NCBI RefSeq assembly: GCF_002920615.1
Contig: NZ_PQSU01000024.1
Location: 107,708 to 171,707, forward strand
Reading direction: 5' to 3'
DNA from: Streptomyces sp. Ru62
GTDB taxonomy: Bacteria > Actinomycetota > Actinomycetes > Streptomycetales > Streptomycetaceae
DNA: 64,000 bases
Under the pieces are notes generated by a model. It had not been told where the DNA came from. It saw only the letters and a program-made list of their open reading frames with translations, and ran no database searches. Shown one piece after another: positions 8,025-16,316 of this stretch (position 1 is its first letter; every line of letters begins with the position of its first letter). Made by a program: the position numbers and the translations under genes.

Positions 8025-8633
8025 TCAGTCCGCCCGCACCGCGAGCGCCAGGAAGCGGGCGTCCTCGTCGGTGTACGACGTCATCCGCCAGCCCGAACGT
8101 GCGAGGAGCGGCCGGAGGTTGGTCTCGGCCCGCAGGTCGTCGGGGCTGATCCGGCGCCCCTGACGTGCCGCCAGGGCCGCGCGACCGATGGGATGGAAGA
8201 GCGCGAGCGTGCCGCCCGGCCGGACCCCACGGGCCAGTTCTCGCAGGTTGTCCACCGGACGGGGCAGGTGGGCGATCAGGCCCGCGGCGAACACGGCGTC
8301 CAGACAGCCCGAGCGCAGCGGCAGCGCGGCGACGTCGGCGAGCATCAGCCGTCCGTCGCGGTGCCTGCCCGCGCGTACGGCGGCCTGGAGCATCGCCGGG
8401 GTCAGATCCGCGCCCACCACCACCCCGGAGGGGCCCACGGCGGCCCGCAGGGGCGGCAGGGCCCGCCCTGTGCCGCAGCCCGCGTCCAGTACGCGGTCCC
8501 CCTCCCGCAGCCCGAGGTCGGCCACGGCCGCCGCGTAGGCCGGGCCGTCGTCCGGGAACCGGCTGTCCCAGTCGGCGGCGCGGGCGGTGAAGAAATCCTG
8601 GACATGTGTGTGGTCGTCGTTCATGTTCCGCAT
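8025..8633 (-). CDS. Class I SAM-dependent methyltransferase
   Basis: A 202-residue protein with the Rossmann methyltransferase motifs: motif I VLDAGCGTGRALPP near residue 48, the acidic end of beta-2 in GVVVGADLTPAML, LMLADVAALPL (motif II region) and LRELARGVRPGGTLALFHP (motif IV/post). It fits the UbiE/Methyltransf_11 class acting on small molecules. Start uncertain between ATG 8633 and ATG 8624 (MNDDHTHVQDF); GAGGA lies 3 and 12 bases upstream respectively. Stand-alone gene, convergent to the hydrolase and divergent from the MHYT gene. Substrate unknown. Confidence 0.82.
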   Translation of the reverse strand: MRNMNDDHTHVQDFFTARAADWDSRFPDDGPAYAAAVADLGLREGDRVLDAGCGTGRALPPLRAAVGPSGVVVGADLTPAMLQAAVRAGRHRDGRLMLADVAALPLRSGCLDAVFAAGLIAHLPRPVDNLRELARGVRPGGTLALFHPIGRAALAARQGRRISPDDLRAETNLRPLLARSGWRMTSYTDEDARFLALAVRAD

Positions 8634-8776
8634 GATTCCTCACCGTCACGAGGGAAGTCCTTGTGCGCATGTTCGAGCGGGACGCGATCGTTCCGGCACA
8701 ACTGTGCGTCATATTCCGGCACCTTTCGAAATGCGCCCCCTTTGTGCGCCCTTGCGCCCGCTAGCGTCCCGGGGCC

Positions 8777-9550
8777 ATGGGACACCTGGACCACGCCGCC
8801 TTCGGCTGGCTGACCCCCGCACTGTCGTACGTGATGGCCTGCATAGGCGCCGCACTCGGACTACGCTGCACCGTCCGCGCGCTCGCCGCCACCGGCCGGG
8901 CGCGCCGGAACTGGCTCGTCACCGCCGCCTCTTCGATCGGGACGGGCATCTGGACCATGCACTTCGTGGCCATGCTCGGCTTCCGCGTCAGCGGCAGCGA
9001 CATCCGCTACGACGTGCCGCTGACCATCCTCAGCCTTCTCGTCGCCATGGTCGTCGTCTGGGCCGGCGTCTTCGCCGTCGGCTACAGCCGCGACCGCAAC
9101 CGCGCGCTCCTCCTCGGCGGTCTCACCACCGGGCTGGGCGTCGCCAGCATGCACTACCTGGGCATGGCGGCCGTCCGGCTGCACGGCGACGTCACGTACG
9201 ACCCGGTCCTCGTCGGACTGTCGGTACTGATCGCCGTGGTCGCTGCCACCGCGGCACTGTGGGCCGGACTCAACATCAAGTCACCCCTCGCGGTCACCGT
9301 CGCCTCCCTCGTCATGGGAGCGGCCGTCAGCAGCATGCACTACACCGGGATGTTCGCGGTGAGCGTGCGCGTGGACCCTTCCGGCGACGCGCTGCCCGGG
9401 GCCACGGCGATGCAGTTCATCTTCCCCCTCGCCGTCGGCCTCGGGTCCTACCTGTTCATCACATCGGCCTTCGTCGCCCTCTCGCCCACGGCCGACGAGC
9501 GCGAGGCGTCCGCCTCCGCCCAGCGGCCCCTCGAAAGCGTCGCCCGCTAG
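8777..9550 (+). CDS. MHYT-domain integral membrane sensor protein
   Basis: A 257-residue protein consisting of the seven-helix MHYT domain only. The three diagnostic motifs are present: MHFVAML, MHYLGMA and MHYTGMF, at about residues 60, 125 and 190, each in a membrane helix. In other bacteria MHYT domains have been proposed to bind copper and sense diatomic gases or redox state, usually fused to GGDEF/EAL or kinases; here it stands alone. It ends only 47 bases before the sensor kinase of the conservon, in the same direction, so it may be the membrane input partner of that system. That link is inference. Confidence 0.88.
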   Translation: MGHLDHAAFGWLTPALSYVMACIGAALGLRCTVRALAATGRARRNWLVTAASSIGTGIWTMHFVAMLGFRVSGSDIRYDVPLTILSLLVAMVVVWAGVFAVGYSRDRNRALLLGGLTTGLGVASMHYLGMAAVRLHGDVTYDPVLVGLSVLIAVVAATAALWAGLNIKSPLAVTVASLVMGAAVSSMHYTGMFAVSVRVDPSGDALPGATAMQFIFPLAVGLGSYLFITSAFVALSPTADEREASASAQRPLESVAR

Positions 9551-9597
9551 CGGGACCCCCGCCCGAGCGCACCGACCACGTCCCGAGCGAGGAGGCC

Positions 9598-12216
9598 ATG
9601 CGCCCACCCCGAACACCCCAGAACGCCGCCGCCCCGGCACACCGTCCGCGCGGACGCCGCGCGCACGCCGGACCGCCCGCCGACGAGGGCCGCCGCACGC
9701 CCGGCCCGCCGCCGGACTCCGCACGCGCGCGTGGAGGCCGCCGGCACCTGCGGCCAAGCACCGTTCGCGCCAAGGTGGTCAGCCTTCTGATGGTGCCCGT
9801 CGTCTCCCTGCTCGCCCTCTGGGCGTACGCCACCGTCAGCACCGCTCAGGACGTCGCCCGGCTGCGCCAGTCGCAACGGGTGGACGCCGAACTGCGCAGC
9901 CCGGTGGCCGCGGCCGTCACCGCCCTGCAGGCCGAGCGCACCGCGGCCGTCCGCTACGCCACGGACCCCCGCGCCGGCGACGGCGGCGACCTCGACGACC
10001 TCGCGGCCCGCACCGACCGCGCCGTGGGCAGGTTGCGGCTCGGCCGGGACAGCACGGTCGCCGACAGCCAGGAACTCCCCGCCGGCGTCTCCAGGCGCCT
10101 CGGCGTCTTCGTCACCGGGGCCGAGCACCTCCGCACACTGAGAACGGCCGTCAAGGGGCACAAGACAGGCTGGGACGAGGTGTACGCGCAGTACACGAAG
10201 ACCATCGGTGCCGCCTTCGCGGTCGACGGCGCACTCACCGGCATCCAGCAGGCCGACGTCGCCTCCGACGCGCGCGTGCTGCTCGAATTCTCCCGCGCCG
10301 CCGAAGCACTGGCCCAGGAGGACGCCCTGCTGAGCAGCGCACGGGCCGCCGGCACCCTGCAGGGGGAGCGACTGCGGCTCTTCGGCGCCGCCGTCGCCAC
10401 GCGCCGTGCCCTCACCGAGACCGCGGTCACCGATCTGCCCGCCGCCCAGCGCGCCGACTGGCGCGATCTGACCGCCGGCGGTTCCTACACCACTCTGGGC
10501 ACCGCCGAGAACAACCTGCTCGCCGCTGGACCGGGCGTCCACATCGACAAGGAACCGCAAGCCGCCTGGAGCGCCGCACATACGCGCGTACAGGACGGCA
10601 TGCGGACCATCGCGGCCGGTGCGGGCCGCGCCGTCGCCGGCCGCGCAGACCCGGTCACCCGCGGCCTGCTCAGCCCGGCCGGAGCCGCCGTACTCCTGGG
10701 ACTCGCCGCCGTCGCCGCCTCCCTCGTCATCTCCGTCCGCATCGGACGGGCTCTCGTGGTGGAACTCGTGAGCCTGCGCAACGACGCGCTGGAGATCGCC
10801 CGCCGCAAACTCCCGGAAGCGATGCGGAAGCTGCGCGCGGGCGAGGAGATCGATATCCGGGCCGAGGCACCCTCCGGACCGCCGGCCGAGGACGAGACCG
10901 GCCAGGTCGCGGAGGCCCTGACCACCGTGCACCGCGCCGCGCTGCGCGCCGCCGTGGAGCGCGCCGAACTCGCCAGCGGCATCTCCGGGGTCTTCGTCAA
11001 CCTCGCCCGCCGCAGCCAGGTCCTGGTCCACCGCCAGCTCAGCCTCCTGGACAGCATGGAGCGGCGCTCCGACGACCCGGACGAACTCAGTGACCTCTTC
11101 CGCCTGGACCACCTCACGACCCGGATGCGGCGCCACGCGGAGAGCCTGATCATCCTGTCCGGCGCCGCGCCCGGCCGGGCCTGGCGGATGCCGGTGTCCC
11201 TGACCAACGTCGTACGCGCCGCCGTCTCGGAGATCGAGGACTACGCGCGCGTGGAGGTACGCCAGTTCCCCGAGGCGTACGTCATCGGCGCGGCGGTGGC
11301 CGACCTCACCCATCTGCTCGCCGAAGTCGTCGAGAACGCGGCCCAGTTCTCACCACCGCACACGCGCGTGCGGGTCACCGGCGAACCCGTCGGCAACGGC
11401 TACGCCCTGGAGATCGAGGACCGGGGGCTCGGCATGGGCGCCGAGACCCTGGCCGAGGCCAACCGCCGCATCGAACAGTCAGAGGCGCTGGACCTCTTCG
11501 ACAGCGACCGCCTCGGACTCTTCGTGGTCAGCAGGCTCGCCTCCCGGCACGACATCAAGGTGCATCTGCGGACCTCACCGTACGGAGGCACCACCGCCGT
11601 GGTCCTGCTGCCGAAGGCCCTGCTGCACAGCGGCTCGGCCGAATCGTCCACCCGCCGGGGCGAACAGGCCCGACCCGACGAGGAACGCGCCTACGCGCGC
11701 GTACCCGGCGCGACCCCGCCCCAGGAAGCCGCTGTCACCCCGTGGCCGGACCGTCCCGCCCTGGCAGCCACCGCACCCGGCCCGCACGGCACCGCGCGGA
11801 CACCTGGGCCCCAGAGCACCGGGAAGGCGCCCGACGCTCACACCACCAGGCCGGCCCCAGACCCGGACGGCACCGGCACGGCGGCCCGCTCCCACGACGC
11901 CGTCCATGAACCCCCGCCCCCCGGCGTCACCACCCTGAGACTGCACCGCTCGCCGGACGCCTCCGAGCCCTCCGACGATCTCCCGCGCCGTGTGCGCCAG
12001 GCGAGCCTCGCCCCGCAACTGCGCCACCAGCGCCCCGAAGAGCCGGTACAGCAGCCCGCCCGCCACGGTGACGACCGGCGCACCCCCGAACTCGTACGGG
12101 ACCGCATGGCGGCATACCGCGACGGCTGGGCGCGCGGCGGTGGCAGGAGGCCCGGCCGCGGCACCGCACCGGAACCGGAAACGGGCAGTCACAGCAGCGA
12201 AGGAGACCCGGCATGA
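9598..12216 (+). CDS. cvnA: Conservon sensor histidine kinase-like protein CvnA
   Basis: An 872-residue membrane kinase. After a disordered Arg/Pro-rich tail (1-52) there is TM1 (VVSLLMVPVVSLLALWAY), an extracytoplasmic nitrate/nitrite-sensor-like domain (~85-345) and TM2 (GAAVLLGLAAVAASLVI, ~360). The cytoplasmic part has a dimerisation region with conserved His505 in RLDHLTTRMRRH, an N box (VVENAAQFS, Asn580), G1 EDRGLGMG and G2-like DRLGLFVVSRLA. The last ~180 residues are low-complexity Pro/Gly/Arg. Start at 9598 has GAGGAGG upstream. The stop overlaps the cvnB ATG (ATGA). Conservons form a membrane-bound heterocomplex likened to eukaryotic G-protein receptors. Confidence 0.88.
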   Translation: MRPPRTPQNAAAPAHRPRGRRAHAGPPADEGRRTPGPPPDSARARGGRRHLRPSTVRAKVVSLLMVPVVSLLALWAYATVSTAQDVARLRQSQRVDAELRSPVAAAVTALQAERTAAVRYATDPRAGDGGDLDDLAARTDRAVGRLRLGRDSTVADSQELPAGVSRRLGVFVTGAEHLRTLRTAVKGHKTGWDEVYAQYTKTIGAAFAVDGALTGIQQADVASDARVLLEFSRAAEALAQEDALLSSARAAGTLQGERLRLFGAAVATRRALTETAVTDLPAAQRADWRDLTAGGSYTTLGTAENNLLAAGPGVHIDKEPQAAWSAAHTRVQDGMRTIAAGAGRAVAGRADPVTRGLLSPAGAAVLLGLAAVAASLVISVRIGRALVVELVSLRNDALEIARRKLPEAMRKLRAGEEIDIRAEAPSGPPAEDETGQVAEALTTVHRAALRAAVERAELASGISGVFVNLARRSQVLVHRQLSLLDSMERRSDDPDELSDLFRLDHLTTRMRRHAESLIILSGAAPGRAWRMPVSLTNVVRAAVSEIEDYARVEVRQFPEAYVIGAAVADLTHLLAEVVENAAQFSPPHTRVRVTGEPVGNGYALEIEDRGLGMGAETLAEANRRIEQSEALDLFDSDRLGLFVVSRLASRHDIKVHLRTSPYGGTTAVVLLPKALLHSGSAESSTRRGEQARPDEERAYARVPGATPPQEAAVTPWPDRPALAATAPGPHGTARTPGPQSTGKAPDAHTTRPAPDPDGTGTAARSHDAVHEPPPPGVTTLRLHRSPDASEPSDDLPRRVRQASLAPQLRHQRPEEPVQQPARHGDDRRTPELVRDRMAAYRDGWARGGGRRPGRGTAPEPETGSHSSEGDPA

Positions 12217-12650
12217 TCCAGGAACCGACACCGAGGACCGGCCAGCGGTCCGGCGAACTGGACTGGCTGCTCGACGACCTGGTGACACGCGTGCGCGAGG
12301 TACGGCACGCCGTCGTACTCTCCAACGACGGCCTGGCGGTCGGTGCCTCCACCGACCTCGCGCGGGAGGACGCCGAGCACCTCGCCGCCGTGGCCTCCGG
12401 CTTCAACAGCCTCGCCAAGGGCGCGGGACGGCACTTCGGAGCGGGCGGAGTGCGCCAGACCATGGTCGAGATGGACGACGCGTTCCTCTTCGTGGCCGCG
12501 GCCGGTGACGGCTCCTGCCTCGCCCTGCTCACCGCGGTCACCGCCGACATCGGGCTGGTCGCCTACGAGATGGCCCGCCTGGTCAAACAGGTGGGCGAGC
12601 ACCTCTACACGGCGCCGCGCGCCGCGGCACAACCGCCCGCCGCAGGATGA
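12213..12650 (+). CDS. cvnB: Conservon roadblock/LC7 protein CvnB
   Basis: A 145-residue roadblock/LC7-fold protein: LDWLLDDLVTRVREVRHAVVLSNDGL is the family N-terminus, followed by DAEHLAAVASGFNSLAKGAG and FVAAAGDGSCLALLTA. Roadblock proteins in this setting act as partners or GAPs of the small GTPase CvnD. The ATG overlaps the cvnA stop by four bases, so translation is coupled. A paralogue with very similar sequence is encoded at 14446-14859. Confidence 0.92.
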   Translation: MIQEPTPRTGQRSGELDWLLDDLVTRVREVRHAVVLSNDGLAVGASTDLAREDAEHLAAVASGFNSLAKGAGRHFGAGGVRQTMVEMDDAFLFVAAAGDGSCLALLTAVTADIGLVAYEMARLVKQVGEHLYTAPRAAAQPPAAG

Positions 12651-12669
12651 GCCGGGAAGGCGGCACCCG

Positions 12670-13083
12670 ATGACCGAGAACCCGACCGGCGAGCCCCGGG
12701 AGCCGGGCAGCCAGTGGTACGACGGCGAGGCCGGACCCCTGGTCCGCCCGTATGCCATGACGGGTGGCCGGACCCAGCCCGGGCCGACCGGAGTGCGCTT
12801 CGACTTGATCGCACTCGTCACCCTCGACCCCGCCGCACCGGCGCTCGACGACGACACCGCGCTCGGCCCCGAACACCGGACCCTGATCGACCTGTGCCGC
12901 CCCGAGACGCAGTCCGTCGCCGAACTCGCCGCGGACGCGGACCTTCCGGTCGGCGTGGTCCGGGTGCTTCTCGGGGACCTCCTGGAACTCGGCTGTGTGA
13001 CCATCAGCCGCCCCGTGCCACCGGCGCACCTGCCCGACGAACGGATTCTGCGCGAGGTCATCGCGGGATTGCGAGCACTGTAG
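12670..13083 (+). CDS. cvnC: Conservon DUF742 protein CvnC
   Basis: A 137-residue DUF742 protein. It has the conserved GPLVRPYAMTGGRT segment near residue 25, then FDLIALVTLDP and a winged-helix-like C-terminal half (LCRPETQSVAELAADADLP, VGVVRVLLGDLLELGCVTI). The ATG at 12670 has GGGAAGG nine bases upstream and lies 19 bases after cvnB. DUF742 proteins are fixed members of conservons and probably act in the CvnA-B-C-D membrane complex; whether they bind DNA is not settled. Confidence 0.9.
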   Translation: MTENPTGEPREPGSQWYDGEAGPLVRPYAMTGGRTQPGPTGVRFDLIALVTLDPAAPALDDDTALGPEHRTLIDLCRPETQSVAELAADADLPVGVVRVLLGDLLELGCVTISRPVPPAHLPDERILREVIAGLRAL

Positions 13084-13313
13084 ATGAACGTCCGGACACC
13101 GCCGTACGCCTCGCCGTGTCGGCATCTGTACGCCCGACCGGGTCCCGGTCCGTCCGATCCGGGCGCGTTGCGCCAAGGATCGGGCCCGAGCCGCTCATAT
13201 CAGGTGTACTTCGGTCCCCTCGCCCCGACCCGCATCTCCGTTGTCATGATGCTGCCTCCACTCCCGGAGCACGCGGACGCCGGCCGCGACCGGCCCTCCC
13301 GAGAGAAGTGATC
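13084..13313. other. 230-bp gap between cvnC and cvnD
   Basis: Conservon genes normally abut, so this gap is longer than usual. It holds a small GGCGC-GTT-GCGCC hairpin near 13160-13175 and a locally AT-richer patch (CTCATATCAGGTGTACTTC, about 13193-13211) that could be an internal promoter. A 75-codon open frame starting right after the cvnC stop has no ribosome site and no protein-like composition, so I do not call it. GAGAGAAG at 13301-13308 serves cvnD. Confidence 0.4.
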
Positions 13314-13916
13314 ATGGTCTCCGAGCACTCCGACACCGTCGGCGACGCCTCCGCCCTGGCGCTGAAGATACTGGTCGCCGGTGGTTTCGGCGTCGGCAAG
13401 ACGACCCTGGTGGGGGCCGTCAGCGAGATCCGGCCGCTGCGCACGGAGGAACTGCTCAGCGAAGCGGGCCAACTGGTGGACGACACCGACGGTGTGGACC
13501 AGAAGGTCACCACCACCGTGGCCATGGACTTCGGCCGCATCACCATCCGCTCCGGCCTCTCGCTCTACCTCTTCGGCACACCGGGACAGGACCGCTTCTG
13601 GTTCCTGTGGGACGAACTGGCCCAAGGCGCCCTCGGCGCCGTGGTCCTCGCGGACACCCGGCGACTGGAGGACTGCTTCCCGGCCGTCGACTACTTCGAG
13701 CACCGGCGCATCCCCTTCGTGGTGGCCGTCAACTGCTTCACGGGAGCCCGCTCCTACGGCGCCCAGGACGTCTCCCGCGCGCTCGATCTCGACCGCGGCA
13801 CACCCGTGGTGCTGTGCGACGCACGCGACCGGGACTCCGGCAAGGAAGTCCTGATCAGGCTCGTCGAGTACGCCGGACGGATGCACACCGCCCGGCTCCT
13901 GGACTCCGTCGGCTGA
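13314..13916 (+). CDS. cvnD: Conservon small GTPase CvnD
   Basis: A 200-residue Ras-like/MglA-type GTPase (ATP/GTP-binding protein). P-loop GGFGVGKTT at residues 23-31, switch region TTTVAMDFGRI, G3 LFGTPGQDRFW, G4 VVAVNCF (a variant of NKxD) and G5-like VLCDARD. The start ATG 13314 follows GAGAGAAG; GTG at 13308 is an in-frame alternative. Conservon GTPases associate with the membrane complex and cycle between GTP and GDP states under control of CvnA/CvnB. The unusually long upstream gap may allow separate transcription. Confidence 0.92.
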   Translation: MVSEHSDTVGDASALALKILVAGGFGVGKTTLVGAVSEIRPLRTEELLSEAGQLVDDTDGVDQKVTTTVAMDFGRITIRSGLSLYLFGTPGQDRFWFLWDELAQGALGAVVLADTRRLEDCFPAVDYFEHRRIPFVVAVNCFTGARSYGAQDVSRALDLDRGTPVVLCDARDRDSGKEVLIRLVEYAGRMHTARLLDSVG

Positions 13917-13925
13917 GCCCGCCGC

Positions 13926-14354
13926 TCAGGCCGCGACGTCCCGCATGGCCAGCACCTTGTCGATGGACACGCGGACGAGCAGTTCACCCGGAACGCCGTT
14001 GCGGGCGCCGTACTCCTCGGCGCGGTCCTCGCCCATGTACCGGGCGGCGATCCGGGTCGCCCACAGGCGTACCTCCGCAAGGTCCTCCGACAGCCGGGCA
14101 CGGCCGTTCAGCACCACGAAGTGGAACGGCGGACGGTCGTCGTCCACGCACAGGGCCACCCTGCCGTCGCGGGCCAGATTGCGTCCCTTCGCGGTGTTCT
14201 TACCGGTGTTGAACACCAACTCGTCGCCGTCCATCAGGAACCAGACCGGAGCCACATGCGGGCTTCCGTCGGCGCGGACGGTGGAGAGCTTGCCGGTGCG
14301 AGTGCCGTCCAGGACGAACGCCCGCCATTCCTCATCGGTCATCTTCTCTGCCAT
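13926..14354 (-). CDS. PPOX-class F420/FMN-dependent enzyme
   Basis: A 142-residue split-barrel flavoprotein of the pyridoxamine-phosphate-oxidase-like family: TGKLSTVRADGSPHVAPVWF is the cofactor-binding N-terminal signature, followed by ELVFNTGKNTAKGRNLARDG and VALCVDDDRPPFHFVVLNG. This pattern fits the PPOX-class F420-dependent subgroup, which reduces small molecules using F420H2. The ATG at 14354 has AAGGAGG eight bases upstream. It ends nine bases from the convergent cvnD and is divergent from the orphan roadblock gene (91 bases). Confidence 0.85.
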   Translation of the reverse strand: MAEKMTDEEWRAFVLDGTRTGKLSTVRADGSPHVAPVWFLMDGDELVFNTGKNTAKGRNLARDGRVALCVDDDRPPFHFVVLNGRARLSEDLAEVRLWATRIAARYMGEDRAEEYGARNGVPGELLVRVSIDKVLAMRDVAA

Positions 14355-14445
14355 GGGCCCATCCTCCTTGCTCGCATGCCGGTCGTGGGGAAGGCTTGCG
14401 GGGAGTTCCTCCAGCCAGGGGGAGACGACACACGGGGAGACGGAC

Positions 14446-14859
14446 ATGGCGCAGAACCAGGGTCTCGGCTGGCTCCTGGACGATCTGACCGAGCGGGTGG
14501 ACCACGTACGCCACGCGCTGGTCCTGTCGAACGACGGGTTGGTCACCGCGGCGAGCACGGGGTTACGTCGCGAGGACGCGGAACATCTTGCCGCCGTGGC
14601 ATCAGGGCTGCACAGCCTGGCCAAGGGCTCGGGACGCCACTTCGGCGCGGGCAGGGTGCGCCAGACGATGATCGAGTACGACGAGGCCGTGCTGTTCGTG
14701 ACCGCGGCCGGCACCGGCAGTTGTCTGTGCGTGTTCAGCGGGGCCCAGGTCGACATCGGCCAGATCGCCTACGAGATGACCCTGCTCGTCAACCGGGTAG
14801 GCGAACACCTCGGCGTCGACGCCAGAAAACCCGAGAGCTCTCCCACCACAGACCTCTGA
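14446..14859 (+). CDS. Orphan roadblock/LC7 protein with TTA codon
   Basis: A 137-residue CvnB-like protein (LGWLLDDLTERVDHVRHALV, DAEHLAAVASGLHSLAKGSG, VDIGQIAYEMTLLVNRVGEH) that closely resembles the cvnB product encoded 2 kb upstream but has no kinase, DUF742 or GTPase next to it. GGGGAGA lies six bases before the ATG at 14446. Codon 40 (14563-14565) is TTA, the rare bldA-dependent leucine codon, while I found none in cvnB, so its translation is probably restricted to late development. It could compete with or replace CvnB in the conservon complex; this is inference. Confidence 0.9.
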   Translation: MAQNQGLGWLLDDLTERVDHVRHALVLSNDGLVTAASTGLRREDAEHLAAVASGLHSLAKGSGRHFGAGRVRQTMIEYDEAVLFVTAAGTGSCLCVFSGAQVDIGQIAYEMTLLVNRVGEHLGVDARKPESSPTTDL

Positions 14860-14984
14860 CCTGCGACTTTCCTGCCCCCGTGGAGTTATCCACAGGCTCG
14901 CCACGAGATGCGGCGAACCGGCTACGGTGAGTACACGGCGAACGCACGAGGCGTGAGCCACCGACTCCACGGGGGAGTACGACC

Positions 14985-16316
14985 ATGCCGGCAAGCACCT
15001 TCGGCCCGACCCGTCCCAGCGTCTGCACGCCGAGCCGTGCCGCTCGCGAACTGGGGCTCAAGCGAGCCGAGTTCGACCTCGCTGTCCAACTCGGTCGCAT
15101 CCGGACCGTGCCCGACGAGGGCGGCGGAGGAGGTCGGCGCGTGGAGCACGCGGAGATCGAGCGCCTCCGCGCGCAGGACGGCTTCCCCGAATCCCTGCGC
15201 GAACGGGTGCAAGTCGTGGGTACGGCGGAGGGTGCCGCCCTCATGGAGATCCCGGCCGGCCGGTTCAGCCGTCTCGCCCGACTGGGCCTGCTCGTGCCCG
15301 TGAAGTTCTACTTGAACCGCTATCGTGCCGTGGTCTGGCTCTACCTCGCTGAGGAACTGCGCCAGTTCACGGCGAGCCCGGAGCACGCGCACCTGCTCAA
15401 GGGGCGTACGCCCGAGACCCTGAGGGGCCAGCTGGCGGCGGGAGTGGATCTGCGGGCCCGCAACTGGCGCGCACGCCAGGTCGGATTCCTGCTGCGGCAG
15501 GCCGAGGACCCGTGGGCCCGTGCCGGAGCCATGGCCGCCTTCCTCGCGCCGGTCGAGGTCGCCGACATCGTCAAGGACCCGTACGAGCGCGCTCATCTGC
15601 ACCGGTTCCGGCCCGCGTCACCAGGGGACGGGGCTTCCGGATCCCCTTCGGCGCATCTTGCCGAGCGGATCATGACGGCGCAGGACGCGGACGAGGTCGG
15701 CTGGCTGCGCAGCGAGTTGGCGCGCTCGGTCGAGGAGGCCCGCGACGACTCGCCGGCCCCGCGCCCGGCCACTCACCGGGTTCCGCCGGCGATGCGAGCG
15801 GTCGCACGACCCATCCCACCGATGGCACGGACGGTCACCCGGCCCACGGAAGAGGCGACGAGGCCGTGGGAGCCGGCCGCACGGTCCCTGGAGTCGGCGG
15901 CGCCGCCTGCCAAGCCGACAGTACGGTCCCCGGAGCCGGTGCGCGGGGCGACACCGTCCCCGGAGACGGCGACACCGCTCCCCGATTCGGTGACACGGCA
16001 TCCGCAGGAGGCGACACGGCCCCCGGAGCTGGGACCCCGGGTGCTGCGGATGCGGACGCGGCTTCCCGAGTCGGTGGCGACACAGCTCATGGAGGCGGCG
16101 ACAGCGCCCACGGGTTCAGCTGTGCGGCATCCCGAGTCGCGGGTGCGGCCCAGGGACCTGTACGTCGTTCCTCGGGAGCAGGCCGTCCGGCCGGCGGTGC
16201 CACCGGTCCCTCGCGACCACGAGCCGGCGCAGCCCGCTCCGACGCCCTCGCCCCGCGGTCTTCGGGCCTGGCTACGGCGGAGAAGCGCACGGCCGGCACG
16301 GCCCGCCGGGGTCTGA
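14985..16316 (+). CDS. DUF6397 family protein
   Basis: A 443-residue protein. The N-terminal ~230 residues match the DUF6397 layout: an excisionase/MerR-like helix-turn-helix start (SRAARELGLKRAEFDLAVQL), a second related segment (GRFSRLARLGLLVPVKFYLN), YRAVVWLYLAEELRQF and NWRARQVGFLLR. From about residue 255 it is a low-complexity region rich in Thr, Pro, Glu and Arg with loose repeats of the type ATRPxE and VRSPEP, ending in a basic Arg-rich tail. The two HTH-like pieces suggest DNA binding, but no function is established. Monocistronic. Confidence 0.75.
   Translation: MPASTFGPTRPSVCTPSRAARELGLKRAEFDLAVQLGRIRTVPDEGGGGGRRVEHAEIERLRAQDGFPESLRERVQVVGTAEGAALMEIPAGRFSRLARLGLLVPVKFYLNRYRAVVWLYLAEELRQFTASPEHAHLLKGRTPETLRGQLAAGVDLRARNWRARQVGFLLRQAEDPWARAGAMAAFLAPVEVADIVKDPYERAHLHRFRPASPGDGASGSPSAHLAERIMTAQDADEVGWLRSELARSVEEARDDSPAPRPATHRVPPAMRAVARPIPPMARTVTRPTEEATRPWEPAARSLESAAPPAKPTVRSPEPVRGATPSPETATPLPDSVTRHPQEATRPPELGPRVLRMRTRLPESVATQLMEAATAPTGSAVRHPESRVRPRDLYVVPREQAVRPAVPPVPRDHEPAQPAPTPSPRGLRAWLRRRSARPARPAGV

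Noticed and set aside
9547..11313. Minus-strand open frame of 588 codons
   Set aside because: Antisense shadow of cvnA, which has clear kinase motifs on the plus strand.
13084..13311. 75-codon frame in the cvnC-cvnD gap
   Set aside because: Starts directly after the cvnC stop without a ribosome site; codon bias and composition are not protein-like.
15835..16083. Repeat-rich stretch in the DUF6397 gene read as a tandem DNA repeat or CRISPR-like array
   Set aside because: Units are irregular and codon-phased Pro/Thr/Glu repeats; no constant repeat or spacer pattern.
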